Source of the DNA: Crocinitomicaceae bacterium
GTDB lineage: Bacteria; Bacteroidota; Bacteroidia; Flavobacteriales_D; Crocinitomicaceae
NCBI GenBank assembly: GCA_016709005.1
Contig: JADJEU010000002.1
Span: 1-64,000 of the forward strand
DNA length: 64,000 bases
Reading direction: 5' to 3'
Shown here: positions 17,425-28,101 of the stretch, piece after piece
How the letters are laid out: every line of letters starts with the position of its first letter
Numbering within the stretch: the stretch's first letter is position 1
The notes under the pieces: generated by a model
Told to the model about the DNA's origin: nothing
The model's database searches: none
Seen by the model: only the letters and a program-made list of their open reading frames with translations
Made by a program: the position numbers and the translations under genes

Positions 17425-18447
17425 ATGGATAAACCACTTGATATTCAACAGCGCCTTTTAGAAGGAGTAAAACAAAAATTACCCAAAGGTGAAAAGCTTG
17501 CGCAAATCATGATGGATATCCTGAATCTGAGTCAGGATGCTGTGTACAGAAGAATACGTGGCGAAGTACCCTTGACTATTTTTGAAACCAAAATCCTCTG
17601 TGAAAAATACGATATCTCATTTGATGATTATGGAACTTTTCGAAAAGGTCAGGTTACCTTTTCATATAATGCGCTCACAAATATTGAACTCAATTTTGAA
17701 AATTACCTGGTTGGTTTAAGAGATGGCATGCGCCAAATAAAAAATCTTGAAAATCCTGAACTGTACATGAGTATTAACGATACTCCACTTTTTCAGTTAT
17801 TCAATCTTCCTCACTTAACACGATTCAAATTTTTCTTTTGGGCAAAAACCTATTTGAAAATTCCGGCTTATGTCAATGAAAAATTCAAGCGTGAAAAAAT
17901 TGATAAAAAAGTTTTACAGATTGGAATTGAAGCGCATAATATTTACAACTCGATTACCACTCATGAAGTTTATAGTCATGAGGCTTTGCGCGGCACATTA
18001 AGACAGATTCAATATTATTTTGATGCAGATCTTTTTGAAGATCCAACCTATGCCCTTGAACTGATTGACAATTTACTTCAGCTCACTCAACATATTCAAA
18101 AGCAAGCTGAGATTGGCAGAAAATACGCGCGCGGAAATGAACCGGTAAATGCCGGAAATGCATTCCACATGTACTTTAATGAAACTTTTGTTGCAGATAA
18201 CACTTATCTCATTAAATGGAAAGACGGAAAAGCAGTTTATATCTCACACAATATTTTGAAGTACCTGCTGACTTCTGATCCTTTCTACACAAGCGAAACT
18301 GAATTCACCCTTCAGAATTTATTTGCCAATTCAAGTCCAATCAGTGTAGTTAACGCAAAAGAAAGAAGCAAATTTTTCTCTAGTCTTGAGCGTACCATTC
18401 AGACTTTCAGAAAACACATAGAAACGGCGCTTGAAACTGCCAATTAA
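17425..18447 (+). CDS. HTH-domain protein of unknown function
   Basis: 340 residues. The first ~75 look like an XRE-type helix-turn-helix (LAQIMMDILNLSQDAVYRRIRGEVPLTIFETKILCEKY). The remainder is a long helical region with no recognised domain (FENYLVGLRDGMRQIKNL, EVYSHEALRGTLRQIQYYF). Probably a cytoplasmic transcription regulator. It follows hldD closely, and its stop overlaps the convergent usp gene by four bases. Confidence 0.6.
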   Translation: MDKPLDIQQRLLEGVKQKLPKGEKLAQIMMDILNLSQDAVYRRIRGEVPLTIFETKILCEKYDISFDDYGTFRKGQVTFSYNALTNIELNFENYLVGLRDGMRQIKNLENPELYMSINDTPLFQLFNLPHLTRFKFFFWAKTYLKIPAYVNEKFKREKIDKKVLQIGIEAHNIYNSITTHEVYSHEALRGTLRQIQYYFDADLFEDPTYALELIDNLLQLTQHIQKQAEIGRKYARGNEPVNAGNAFHMYFNETFVADNTYLIKWKDGKAVYISHNILKYLLTSDPFYTSETEFTLQNLFANSSPISVVNAKERSKFFSSLERTIQTFRKHIETALETAN

Positions 18448-19265
18448 TCCTGAATCATCAGGACCGGACTTTTTGAATGCAAGGCTAACTGACGCGTTGC
18501 ACTGGTTGTAAAAAGTTCTTCTACAAAACCATGTTTACGTTTCAGCATCACCAATAAGTCACACGGATGCGAACCGGTATAAGCCAAAATTCCATCGACT
18601 GCATTATTCGCTGGTTCGTAATGAAATTCCAATGTTTCCCTTGCAGAATCTGCAATGAATTTGGATTCAATTTTAGCAAAGGAACCACTCGTAAGACTAG
18701 CCTTATCAATCACGTGCAGAATATCAATATTGATTTTCATGCCGTTGATTAATTTTTTGAATTTATCAAAGACCAAACTTGAATTATCATTTAAAAAATC
18801 AGATGCAAAAATAGTATGATGCCAGCCATGCCATTCAGCGCCCAGAGGAACCGTGAGAATTGGAACCTTTATTTTTCTGAGCAATTGGGAGGTGTTGCTG
18901 CCAAAAATCTTTTTTACAAAATTGCTGGCTCCGGTAGTGCCCATAACTATGAGATCAACGGGTGTTTTTTTCAGCATCATTTCAACGCCTTCAGCTAAAT
19001 ATCCATAGTGACTTTCTGCCTCAATGCTGACCGCAGTAATCCCAAACTCAGTTTGAATTCGTTCCTGAAAATCCTGCAAACCATTTAAAGAATCGCGTTC
19101 CAGAATGTCTTTAAAATCAATCATGACATTTCCATGACCAACCGGAATCTGGTAACAATTCAACAACACCAGTCTGGAATGATTCGCCATAGCCAGCTGA
19201 TACGCATAGCGTAACGCATTGTATGCGCTCGGCGAAAAATCTACGGGTACCAGTAATGTTTTCAT
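18444..19265 (-). CDS. Tandem universal stress protein
   Basis: 273 residues made of two Usp domains. The first (MKTLLVPVDFSPSAYNALRYA) ends with the ATP-binding pattern G-2x-G-9x-G-S (MGTTGASNFVKKIFGSNTS). The second (about 145-270) lacks a clean copy and is degenerate. Two-domain Usp proteins are common in Bacteroidota and respond to energy or stress state. It converges on, and overlaps by four bases, the HTH gene. Confidence 0.9.
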   Translation of the reverse strand: MKTLLVPVDFSPSAYNALRYAYQLAMANHSRLVLLNCYQIPVGHGNVMIDFKDILERDSLNGLQDFQERIQTEFGITAVSIEAESHYGYLAEGVEMMLKKTPVDLIVMGTTGASNFVKKIFGSNTSQLLRKIKVPILTVPLGAEWHGWHHTIFASDFLNDNSSLVFDKFKKLINGMKINIDILHVIDKASLTSGSFAKIESKFIADSARETLEFHYEPANNAVDGILAYTGSHPCDLLVMLKRKHGFVEELFTTSATRQLALHSKSPVLMIQD

Positions 19266-19369
19266 TTCTTAATTTGGTCGAAGCACAAATTTCGTTGCTT
19301 CGATCGCCAAATGAAATGAAATTTGCCAAATGAGAACCTGATAAATATCAGTCAGGCTGTTAAAAGTGG

Positions 19370-21094
19370 CTAGAAACTAGGACTTGAAATCGTGCGGTAC
19401 TTTTGAACCGTGATCTTTTTATCCTTAGGATATTTAATGGTAAAGCCCAGTTTATAAGTTGCCGACTGACCCGGCGCCAAGTTCACGATCCATAATAATC
19501 TGCCTGTTGTCAGGTTATGATCAGCGCCTGAAATTTCATCTACAGTCACTTCAATATCGCTGTCTTGCGAAATTGGAATCTGATCAAAAAGATTTAATTG
19601 AACAGCAGTTTCACGGTTATTTTTCACGGTTATTTCATAAGCATAAGAATCTTTACGGTTAGGACCCACTACTTTTTTGTCGCTGAATTCTTCCAACAAT
19701 CTGCGCGTAATTTCAACACGTGAATCTCTTCCAAAAGACAAGCGCAAAGTATCTTCCACATTGGCAGTATTCAAATACGATTGCCCGACATAGGTCTCTG
19801 CAAAATAAACATTGGTTGGTCCCGGAATTAAATCCAATTTTTCCCAGCCCACAATATTTGCCAGCAAGAAGGCATCTTTATCCAGTTTAGGAACGGCTTT
19901 ATGTGAGAACGTTGCATCCAGCGAATGGCTTGTGATATCGACCAGATAAGGTTTAGAATCACTTGGTATCGTATACTTTTTATCAATCACAAATTCACGC
20001 GTAAGTTGAGCAACCTGAATAGAAGTGAATGCTACAGTAGAACCTTGTGAACCTGATCCGCCTTGAATTGGAAAACCATTTGCATCATTACCGCCTAAAA
20101 ATAAACCATCCAGATTTTGACTCATCTGCGGAGCCATATTTGAATTCCATGAATATTGCGCGAATGCGCGGTTTTGTGGAACTACGTACTGTTCACCTTT
20201 TTCAAAGTCTCCTTCAGAATTACTGAGTGAACTGTAATTCAAATACCAAGGACTTAAAGTTGGAGCAGATGCACTGACATTTGGATCTGAAGTAGATAAA
20301 ACCAAATTCACATCACTCCAGTCTGTACCGGTATTATTAAAAACTTTTGCTTTGTATTTCAATTCAATTTTACCTGAAATATTATCTGCAGAGAGATCAT
20401 AATTTGCCTGCCAGCCACAATTTGAAACAATAAATTTCAAATCAATTTCCATCGTTGTCGCTTCTGCGCAATCTATCAAAACTATAATTTGATTACTCTT
20501 TATTGTTTCTTTGTAATTCAATTCAGTCAGCTGATTCTGATAACGCCAAACCAACGCATTTGCTTCGGCAATTTTTGTATTATAATCGGTGATGATTTTA
20601 TTCAATTCCATGATTCGTGTGCGGTAAAAAGTTGCCATTGCTTTTAATTCCTCCACAGATAAATTTTCATTCTCACCCTTTATATCATTATTGCGCATAA
20701 TCAAATCCTTTTCATGTGCATAAGCATCCAGTTCATTATTGAGATCAGATTGCTTCAATCTTAAAATTGTCAAGGTATCCTGCAGCTGTTTGATGCGTGG
20801 ATTGTTGTCTACGAATGTCAGATAATCAATTTCAGAACTGACAGAAACCAGATTGAATTCTTTGTTTGCGTTAAACTGAACACTTTTATGATCTGCAACC
20901 GTTGAAATATCAGTGAAGATTAATTTATTTCTTCCCTTTTTAACATTGACCGTTGCTGTACGATTTTCTTCACCACCGGTGATAAAGACAGTTACTTTCT
21001 TGATTTGACTTGCAATTTTAATTGAATTGATTTCTTGTGTGTGACCAGCCAGGCTGATAAAAAACACAAATAATAAACCAGCGATTTTTTTCAT
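19370..21094 (-). CDS. MuiA-like secreted protein (DUF4140/DUF4139)
   Basis: 574 residues. A signal peptide (MKKIAGLLFVFFISLAGHTQE) is followed by a DUF4140-like domain (VTVFITGGEENRTATVNVKKG), a coiled coil (about 105-185) and a long beta-rich DUF4139-like domain. The ending, PGQSATYKLGFTIKYPKDK, is typical of 'mucoidy inhibitor A' family proteins. The biochemical role is unknown; location periplasm or outer envelope. Confidence 0.8.
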   Translation of the reverse strand: MKKIAGLLFVFFISLAGHTQEINSIKIASQIKKVTVFITGGEENRTATVNVKKGRNKLIFTDISTVADHKSVQFNANKEFNLVSVSSEIDYLTFVDNNPRIKQLQDTLTILRLKQSDLNNELDAYAHEKDLIMRNNDIKGENENLSVEELKAMATFYRTRIMELNKIITDYNTKIAEANALVWRYQNQLTELNYKETIKSNQIIVLIDCAEATTMEIDLKFIVSNCGWQANYDLSADNISGKIELKYKAKVFNNTGTDWSDVNLVLSTSDPNVSASAPTLSPWYLNYSSLSNSEGDFEKGEQYVVPQNRAFAQYSWNSNMAPQMSQNLDGLFLGGNDANGFPIQGGSGSQGSTVAFTSIQVAQLTREFVIDKKYTIPSDSKPYLVDITSHSLDATFSHKAVPKLDKDAFLLANIVGWEKLDLIPGPTNVYFAETYVGQSYLNTANVEDTLRLSFGRDSRVEITRRLLEEFSDKKVVGPNRKDSYAYEITVKNNRETAVQLNLFDQIPISQDSDIEVTVDEISGADHNLTTGRLLWIVNLAPGQSATYKLGFTIKYPKDKKITVQKYRTISSPSF

Positions 21095-21321
21095 AGTTCA
21101 AGATTTCATTAGATGACTGAAAGGTATTACAACTCAGCGCTGTAAAGGTTCAGTTTAAGATAGTTTAACAATCTCAGGGGTTAATATGTTACAGAAGTGT
21201 TAAAGAAGATTTTATGTCAACCTCAATTTCTATTTTGAGGAATTGCTGTTTTTTGAAGCACGTCCAAAATAAAATTCACTGCACCTCACAACGGTTACGT
21301 AGTGTTTTTTGTATAAAATCT

Positions 21322-21432
21322 TCTCTGCGATCTTTGCGCCTTTGCGGTGGAAAACGATTGCGCGGTTTATCAAAATTCTAAAATTTATAGGACGTGAAAA
21401 AAAATAACCGCAGAGTCGCAGAGGACGCAAAG
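21322..21432. repeat. Inverted CTTTGCG/CGCAAAG dispersed repeat
   Basis: Left arm 21322-21350 (CTTTGCGCCTTTGCGGTGG) and right arm 21407-21432 (ACCGCAGAGTCGCAGAGG) are diverged inverted copies of a CGCAGAG/CGCAAAG unit. They lie in the gene-free stretch 21095-21449. The same pair recurs at 53801-53902 and, changed, at 6971-7060. Confidence 0.75.
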
Positions 21433-21449
21433 AACATAAAGGGTCTGTT

Positions 21450-22463
21450 TTAAATCCAAACTTTAGACCCCTCTGAACAGTTTTGACAAATTGCTATTTG
21501 CTGACGGTTTTTTAAGATTTGTTTTTGAAAATGATGATTCACATTTCCTTTCCAGATGGATTTGAATTTTTGTGTTGAGAGATTACCCAAGGCGTGTTTG
21601 GCATCTTTATCAAAACAACAAGGTACCGCTGTTCCATCCCATGTAATCACGCAACTGCTCCAGCTGCGCCAGCATGAGTTTTTAAATTTATTTTTGAGCA
21701 CCAATTTTCCGGCAGCATCTTTTTTGTATCGCGCAAATTTTTCTTGTTTTGGTATGAGATCATTGCCGTTTTCAAAATCATAAACTTGCACTGTTTTTAA
21801 CGTCAGACGATCGACTCCGTATTCATCTGCCAGCTTCTTAATCTCTGGAATCTGATGTTCATTATAACTCACCACCAAAAACTGAAAGGTCACGATTGGA
21901 TAAACTGAATTTCGCTTTTTCTTTGCTTCAATCAGATTTTTTGTGCCTTCTAAAACTTTTTCCAGACTGCCTTCGATTCTATATTTTTCGTAGGTTTCCT
22001 GACTGGTGCCATCAATCGAAATAATCACTTCGCTTAAACCTGATTCAATAATTTTTTCAGCTGTTTCAGAAGATATAAAGTGTGCATTCGTAGAAGTCAC
22101 CACATAAATATTTCGCTTACGTGCTTCTTTAACCAGATCTAAAAAATTGGGATTAATGAACGGCTCACCCTGAAAGTAATAGTTGATGTGTTGCAGTGAG
22201 GAACCTAATTGATCTAAAATTAAGGTATTGAATTCGGGTTTCAGATTTCCGGTTGGACGTGTAAATTGTCTCAAACCACTTGGACATTGCGGGCAACGCA
22301 AATTGCAAGCAGTAGTAGGCTCAATAGAAACCGCCATGGGCATTCCCCAATGGATTGGTTTTTTAAAAAGATACGATAATTGAAAAGAGATTTTCAGAAT
22401 CAGAAAATTCCAAACTCGTTTTGGCGTTGCAGTTTTTAATATGGCTTTGTTGCGGGCGTTCAA
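21450..22463 (-). CDS. Radical SAM protein with SPASM-like C-terminal cluster
   Basis: 337 residues. The radical SAM motif is CNLRCPQC (CxxxCxxC, about residue 53), followed by the partial TIM barrel (YYFQGEPFINPNF, EVIISIDGTSQETYEKYR). The C-terminal cysteines (CWRSWSSC, VPCCFD, CQNC) form a SPASM-like auxiliary Fe-S site. Such enzymes modify peptides or sugars; no precursor-peptide gene is visible, so the substrate is unknown. It follows the sugar cluster on the same strand after a 240-base gap. Confidence 0.85.
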   Translation of the reverse strand: MNARNKAILKTATPKRVWNFLILKISFQLSYLFKKPIHWGMPMAVSIEPTTACNLRCPQCPSGLRQFTRPTGNLKPEFNTLILDQLGSSLQHINYYFQGEPFINPNFLDLVKEARKRNIYVVTSTNAHFISSETAEKIIESGLSEVIISIDGTSQETYEKYRIEGSLEKVLEGTKNLIEAKKKRNSVYPIVTFQFLVVSYNEHQIPEIKKLADEYGVDRLTLKTVQVYDFENGNDLIPKQEKFARYKKDAAGKLVLKNKFKNSCWRSWSSCVITWDGTAVPCCFDKDAKHALGNLSTQKFKSIWKGNVNHHFQKQILKNRQQIAICQNCSEGSKVWI

Positions 22464-22607
22464 ACTTATCTATAAAGTCTTACTAAGGTAGGCAAAAAGC
22501 AGATATGGCTTAAATGCAAATCAGATAGAGATATAGTGGATCAAGCCAAAGCTACTTAATCTTCACACTTATTTTGTAGAGATCGCCGATCTCAGAATGG
22601 TCAAATT

Positions 22608-22720
22608 GTCACCTTGAGTGACTTTGATTTCAATCCATCCATAGCGGTCTTCAGTCCTGCCAAGGGGATCCTGAACAAAGTTTGCGGACGCCGCATAGTG
22701 AAACTATGTCCCCAAGGTGA
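22608..22720. repeat. Dispersed CACCTTG...CAAGGTG inverted repeat
   Basis: GTCACCTTGAG at 22608-22618 is mirrored by CCAAGGTGA at 22712-22720. Between them lie GGGGATCC and a small hairpin CATAGT-GAA-ACTATG. The right end lies at the 3' end of the small gene at 22704-23126, so the element may have reshaped that gene's C-terminus. Confidence 0.45.
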
Positions 22721-23126
22721 ATCCCCCTCTGTATAAAAATAGTGTTACCCAAAATTTTGTGGGGTCTTGAAAGGTTTCGATAGGTAAAAATTTCAAATTT
22801 GAAATCGTTGAATTGGTCGAATCAATGACATGGGCCGGAAATACTTCAATTTTATTCAGATAGAAAAATTGATTCACCGTTTCAACTTCAATTTTTCGAT
22901 ACGTATTTTTATAAACACCAGCCGGAAATGAATAACCATTACACGTCTTTATCAACATCATGTGATACAGGAGACCATTGCTAGTGCATCGATATATATT
23001 ATGCTCAGTTACAGCAGCCCTTTGTTTTGCCTGTAAAATAAAAGGTATGATTTTTTTCACACCTGAAATAAAAATTAGCGCAATGACTGCAATTCTTGAA
23101 TGATATTTAAGTAGTTGCTCCATCAT
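22704..23126 (-). CDS. Hypothetical small membrane-anchored protein
   Basis: About 140 residues from ATG 23126 (MMEQLLKYHSRIAVIALIFI); a TTG at 23138 is also in frame and overlaps the rfbB stop. One N-terminal membrane helix, then a small extracytoplasmic domain with two cysteines (YRCTSNG and KTCNGYSF). Not recognised. The last codons lie in a dispersed repeat, so the natural C-terminus may be lost. Confidence 0.45.
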   Translation of the reverse strand: MMEQLLKYHSRIAVIALIFISGVKKIIPFILQAKQRAAVTEHNIYRCTSNGLLYHMMLIKTCNGYSFPAGVYKNTYRKIEVETVNQFFYLNKIEVFPAHVIDSTNSTISNLKFLPIETFQDPTKFWVTLFLYRGGFTLGT

Positions 23127-23134
23127 GAATCCGT

Positions 23135-24187
23135 TCAACCTTTATAATGCGCCTCGTAATACTTCTGATAATCACCCGAAGTAATTGCATTGACCCAGTT
23201 TTCATTTTGCAAATACCAGTCTACCGTTTTTTCAAGACCTTCTTCAAATTTGATGGAAGGCATCCAACCCAATTCATTTTTTATTTTGGTAGCATCAATT
23301 GCGTAACGCAAATCATGTCCTGCACGATCGGTAACATAGGAAATCAATTTTTCAGATTCACCCGCAGCACGATTCAATTTGCGATCCATGATCTGACATA
23401 AAAATTTCACCAGCGCAATATTGGTCCACTCATTCCAGCCGCCAATGTTGTATGTTTCTCCAATTTTGCCAGTATGAAAAATCACATCAATTGCACGCGC
23501 GTGATCTTCAACCCACAACCAATCACGCACATTTTCACCTTTGCCATAAACAGGCAGCGGCTTGTTGTGTTTGATATTATTGATCATTAACGGAATCAAC
23601 TTTTCAGGAAACTGATGTGATCCATAATTGTTGGAACAGTTTGAAATTTTAACAGGCAATTTATACGTGTGATGATAAGCTCTGACTAAATGATCTGAAC
23701 TTGCCTTGGAAGCTGAATACGGACTGCGCGGATCGTAGGCGGTAGTCTCTTCAAAAAAACCTTCTGCACCTAATGAACCGTAAACCTCATCTGTAGAAAT
23801 ATGATAGAAAATATGATTTTCATCTTTCCAATAATTGCGCGCTGCTTCCAAAAGATTTGCAGTACCTACAATGTTGGTCATGATAAAATCCATCGGACCA
23901 GAAATAGATCTGTCCACATGAGACTCTGCGGCCAAATGCAAAACGTCTGTAATGTTTTTCTCTTCAAAAAGTTTTGTCAGAAAATTTTTATCCTGAATGT
24001 CTCCTTTTACAAACTCATAATTCGAAGCCTTTTCAACATCACGGATATTTTCAAGATTACCAGCGTAAGTTAATTTGTCAAGATTGACAATTTTATACTG
24101 CGGATATTTATGGACGAATAAACGTATGACGTGAGAGCCTATGAAGCCTGCGCCGCCGGTTATTAATATGGTTTTTGGTTGTGACAT
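23135..24187 (-). CDS. rfbB: dTDP-glucose 4,6-dehydratase
   Basis: A 350-residue SDR dehydratase that turns dTDP-glucose into dTDP-4-keto-6-deoxyglucose for rhamnose or other deoxysugars. Rossmann motif ITGGAGFIGSHVIRLF, active-site STDEVYG with Asp/Glu after Thr, catalytic YSASKASSDH, and SNNYGSHQFPEKLIPLMI with VRDWLWVEDHARA. Family length is normal. RfbA, RfbC and RfbD are not in the window. Last enzyme gene of the sugar cluster on this strand. Confidence 0.93.
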   Translation of the reverse strand: MSQPKTILITGGAGFIGSHVIRLFVHKYPQYKIVNLDKLTYAGNLENIRDVEKASNYEFVKGDIQDKNFLTKLFEEKNITDVLHLAAESHVDRSISGPMDFIMTNIVGTANLLEAARNYWKDENHIFYHISTDEVYGSLGAEGFFEETTAYDPRSPYSASKASSDHLVRAYHHTYKLPVKISNCSNNYGSHQFPEKLIPLMINNIKHNKPLPVYGKGENVRDWLWVEDHARAIDVIFHTGKIGETYNIGGWNEWTNIALVKFLCQIMDRKLNRAAGESEKLISYVTDRAGHDLRYAIDATKIKNELGWMPSIKFEEGLEKTVDWYLQNENWVNAITSGDYQKYYEAHYKG

Positions 24188-24217
24188 GGATCTAATTTAT
24201 TTCACCTTTTGCGGTCA

Positions 24218-24320
24218 CTTCGGCTCCGCTCAGTGACCACTGAACGCATGCACAAATTAACTCAACAAAATTTGAACGATTGATTTTTATTGTTTAACCG
24301 ATGGCTGAGCGGAGCCGAAG
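24218..24320. repeat. Inverted pair of CTTCGGCTCCGCTCAG units
   Basis: CTTCGGCTCCGCTCAG at 24218-24233 is repeated exactly, inverted, at 24305-24320, in the gap between the dehydrogenase and rfbB genes. The left copy is itself framed by GGTCACT...AGTGACC. Together they could form a long hairpin in the transcript between the two genes. Confidence 0.7.
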
Positions 24321-24334
24321 CCACCATAGTTTGG

Positions 24335-25633
<1,299 letters not shown>

Positions 25634-25654
25634 GATATAATCCTTACTTAATTA

Positions 25655-26695
25655 CTACTTATTTTTTTGTTGTTGATCACGCACATCATAAATACGTTGA
25701 ATGATCTCTACTACTTTTAATCCTTCCAAAGCATTGGTTGTTGGCTGCGTTCTATGCATCAGCGAGTCAACTACGTTTTCAATGATGTGGTGGTGATTAG
25801 CCGCAGAACCTTTGTACGCACCATAATCATTTGCAGGATTTGACGGACGTAAAACAGGCATCACATAATCTTTAATGTGACACACTTCAATTTCATTCAT
25901 GTATTGACCGCCAATTTTTACACTGCCATTTTTTCCAATGATCGTCATAGAACTCTCCAAATTGGTATCGTAAACGGATGTCGAATAATTAATCGATCCC
26001 ATTCCACCGTTCAGAAAATCAAAATTCACAAATCCTGAATCTTCAAAATCTGTATTGTCTTTGTGAGTGAAGTCTGCAAATTTTCCAGAGATGTTTGTGA
26101 TGTCTCCAAACAACCAATACATGATATCAATGAAATGTGAGAACTGTGTAAATAAAGTTCCGCCGTCTAGTTCTTGCGTTCCTTTCCAGCCACCTTTTTT
26201 ATAATAACGTTCATCTCGGTTCCAATAACAATTAAGCTGAACCATAAAAATGTCACCCAATATTCCTTTGCTGACAACTTCTTTGATCCACTCTGAAGGA
26301 GGCGAATAACGATTCTGCATCACACAAAAAACTTGTTTTGAATGTTGCAAAGCGGTGTAAATAATTTTTTCACACTGGTCTTTATTCAATCCCATTGGTT
26401 TTTCACAAACCACGTGATGACTAGCCTGCAAAGCTTTTATAGATTGCTCGGCATGAACACCATTCGGCGTGCAGATATTCACTACGTCATATTCCAAGTT
26501 GCTAGCAAGAAGATCCTCTATTGATTGAAAAAACGGAACATCTTGAAAATCTTCCATTCCACATTCTGACTTTGGACGCACGTCTACCATTGCAATTAAT
26601 TCTGATTCAGGGTTACGCTGAATCATGACTGCATGACGTTTACCAATGTGACCGCAGCCAACCACTGCGAACCGGATTTTTTTTGAATCTGCCAT
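25655..26695 (-). CDS. WbpB/WlbA-like UDP-GlcNAcA 3-oxidase (Gfo/Idh/MocA family)
   Basis: 346 residues. N-terminal Rossmann AVVGCGHIGKRHAVMIQ, the family motif VVCEKPMG with the catalytic lysine, and the substrate-domain histidine in FTQFSHFIDIMYWL. WlbA/WbpB oxidises C3 of UDP-GlcNAcA, usually recycling NADH with 2-oxoglutarate. The overlap by one base with the acetyltransferase gene and the nearby aminotransferase support this specific role over a general oxidoreductase. Confidence 0.82.
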   Translation of the reverse strand: MADSKKIRFAVVGCGHIGKRHAVMIQRNPESELIAMVDVRPKSECGMEDFQDVPFFQSIEDLLASNLEYDVVNICTPNGVHAEQSIKALQASHHVVCEKPMGLNKDQCEKIIYTALQHSKQVFCVMQNRYSPPSEWIKEVVSKGILGDIFMVQLNCYWNRDERYYKKGGWKGTQELDGGTLFTQFSHFIDIMYWLFGDITNISGKFADFTHKDNTDFEDSGFVNFDFLNGGMGSINYSTSVYDTNLESSMTIIGKNGSVKIGGQYMNEIEVCHIKDYVMPVLRPSNPANDYGAYKGSAANHHHIIENVVDSLMHRTQPTTNALEGLKVVEIIQRIYDVRDQQQKNK

Positions 26696-27279
26696 TATTT
26701 AATACGGGTTACTTTATTATTTTCTAATTTATAAACTTCTCCGCTTTCGGGACAAGTCGCTTCTCCATTTTTAAATTCCAGACGATGACCATAACTGCTC
26801 ATCCATCCAATTTGTTTTGCCGGATTTCCGACTAATAATGCGTAGGCCGGAACTTCTTTTGTCACCACAGCACCTGCACCAATAAAGGCGTATTCACCAA
26901 TCGGATTTCCGCAAACAATAGTTGCATTGGCTCCAATTGACACACCTTTTTTCACGATGGTTTTCAAGTATTGATCTCTGCGATTAACTGCACTTCGCGG
27001 ATTCATAACGTTGGTAAAAACCATGGAAGGACCTAAAAAAACATCATCTTCACAAACCACACCGGTATAAATTGAAACGTTATTTTGAACCTTCACATTA
27101 TTGCCTAAAACTACATCGGGTGATACCACCACATTCTGTCCAAGATTACAATTTTCACCAATCTTACAGTGAGACATCACATGCGAAAAGTGCCAGATTT
27201 TAGTACCTTTTCCAATCTCACAGCCTTCATCAATAACTGCTGTTTCGTGCGCAAAATATTCTTTCTTTTCGTCAGACAT
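26695..27279 (-). CDS. WbpD/WlbB-like UDP-3-amino-GlcNAcA N-acetyltransferase
   Basis: A 194-residue left-handed beta-helix acyltransferase. Hexapeptide turns run through VIDEGCEIGKGTKIWHFSHV, CNLGQNVVVSPDVVLG and SIGANATIVCGNPIGEYAFIGAGAVV; the general-base histidine is in WHFSH. The frame opens at 27315, but MSDEKKEYFAHE at 27279 is the family-like start and avoids overlapping the previous gene. It would acetylate the 3-amino group, giving UDP-GlcNAc(3NAc)A. Confidence 0.85.
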   Translation of the reverse strand: MSDEKKEYFAHETAVIDEGCEIGKGTKIWHFSHVMSHCKIGENCNLGQNVVVSPDVVLGNNVKVQNNVSIYTGVVCEDDVFLGPSMVFTNVMNPRSAVNRRDQYLKTIVKKGVSIGANATIVCGNPIGEYAFIGAGAVVTKEVPAYALLVGNPAKQIGWMSSYGHRLEFKNGEATCPESGEVYKLENNKVTRIK

Positions 27280-27292
27280 TTTTTTTGTCAGA

Positions 27293-28101
27293 TTACTTAA
27301 TAATGTATTTATCAAAATTATAATGATCTACTTCTTTCAGCTCATCCGGAGACAAGCTTTTAAAATATGCGTACGTTCGCTTCAATCCTTCAGCACGATT
27401 TATTTTTGGTTCCCATCCTAATAATTGTTTTGCCCGTGTAATATCCGGTTGTCTTTGTTTTGGATCGTTTTCAGGTAATTCTCTGTAAACAATTTTTTGT
27501 TTTGTTCCGGTCAATTTGATAATCTCTTCAGCAAAATCTTTGATTGTGATTTCATCCGGATTACCAATGTTAACCGGCAGGTGATATTTTGTATGCAGCA
27601 ATCTGAAAATACCTTCCACCAAATCATCCACGTAACAAAACGAGCGCGTTTGCGAGCCATCACCAAAAATGGTTAAGTCTTCACCTCGCAAAGCCTGACC
27701 AATAAATGCAGGCAGCACGCGTCCATCATTTAATCGCATACGTGGTCCGTAAGTATTAAAGATTCTGACTATGCGCGTATCCAATCCATGAAAATTGTGA
27801 TAAGCCATCACCATGGCTTCCTGAAATCTCTTTGCTTCATCGTACACTCCGCGCGGACCAATAGGATTGACATGTCCCCAATATTCTTCTGTCTGCGGAT
27901 GTACTTGCGGATCACCGTACACTTCAGAAGTTGAGGCAATCATCAAGGTTGCATTTTTTGCCTTTGCCAATCCCAAACAATTGTGAATTCCAAGTGAACC
28001 CACTTTCAACGTTTGAATTGGAATTTTCAGATAATCGATTGGACTTGCCGGTGAAGCAAAATGTAAAATGTAATTAAGCTCACCCGGTATATGAATAAAC
28101 T
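27293..28101 (-). pseudogene. UDP-glucuronate decarboxylase (UXS), missing its N-terminal ~70 residues
   Basis: From 28101 downward the frame reads KFIHIPGELNYILHFASP, then ASPIDYLKIPIQTLKVGS, then STSEVYGDP, the catalytic VYDEAKRFQE and NTYGPRMRLNDGRV. All are hallmarks of UXS, which converts UDP-glucuronate to UDP-xylose. The family's first ~70 residues, with the NAD motif GGAGFLGSHL, are missing. The similarity begins exactly at the Ugd stop codon, and there is no start codon until a TTG at 28009. Without the NAD loop the product cannot be active unless the deletion is an assembly artefact. Confidence 0.82.
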
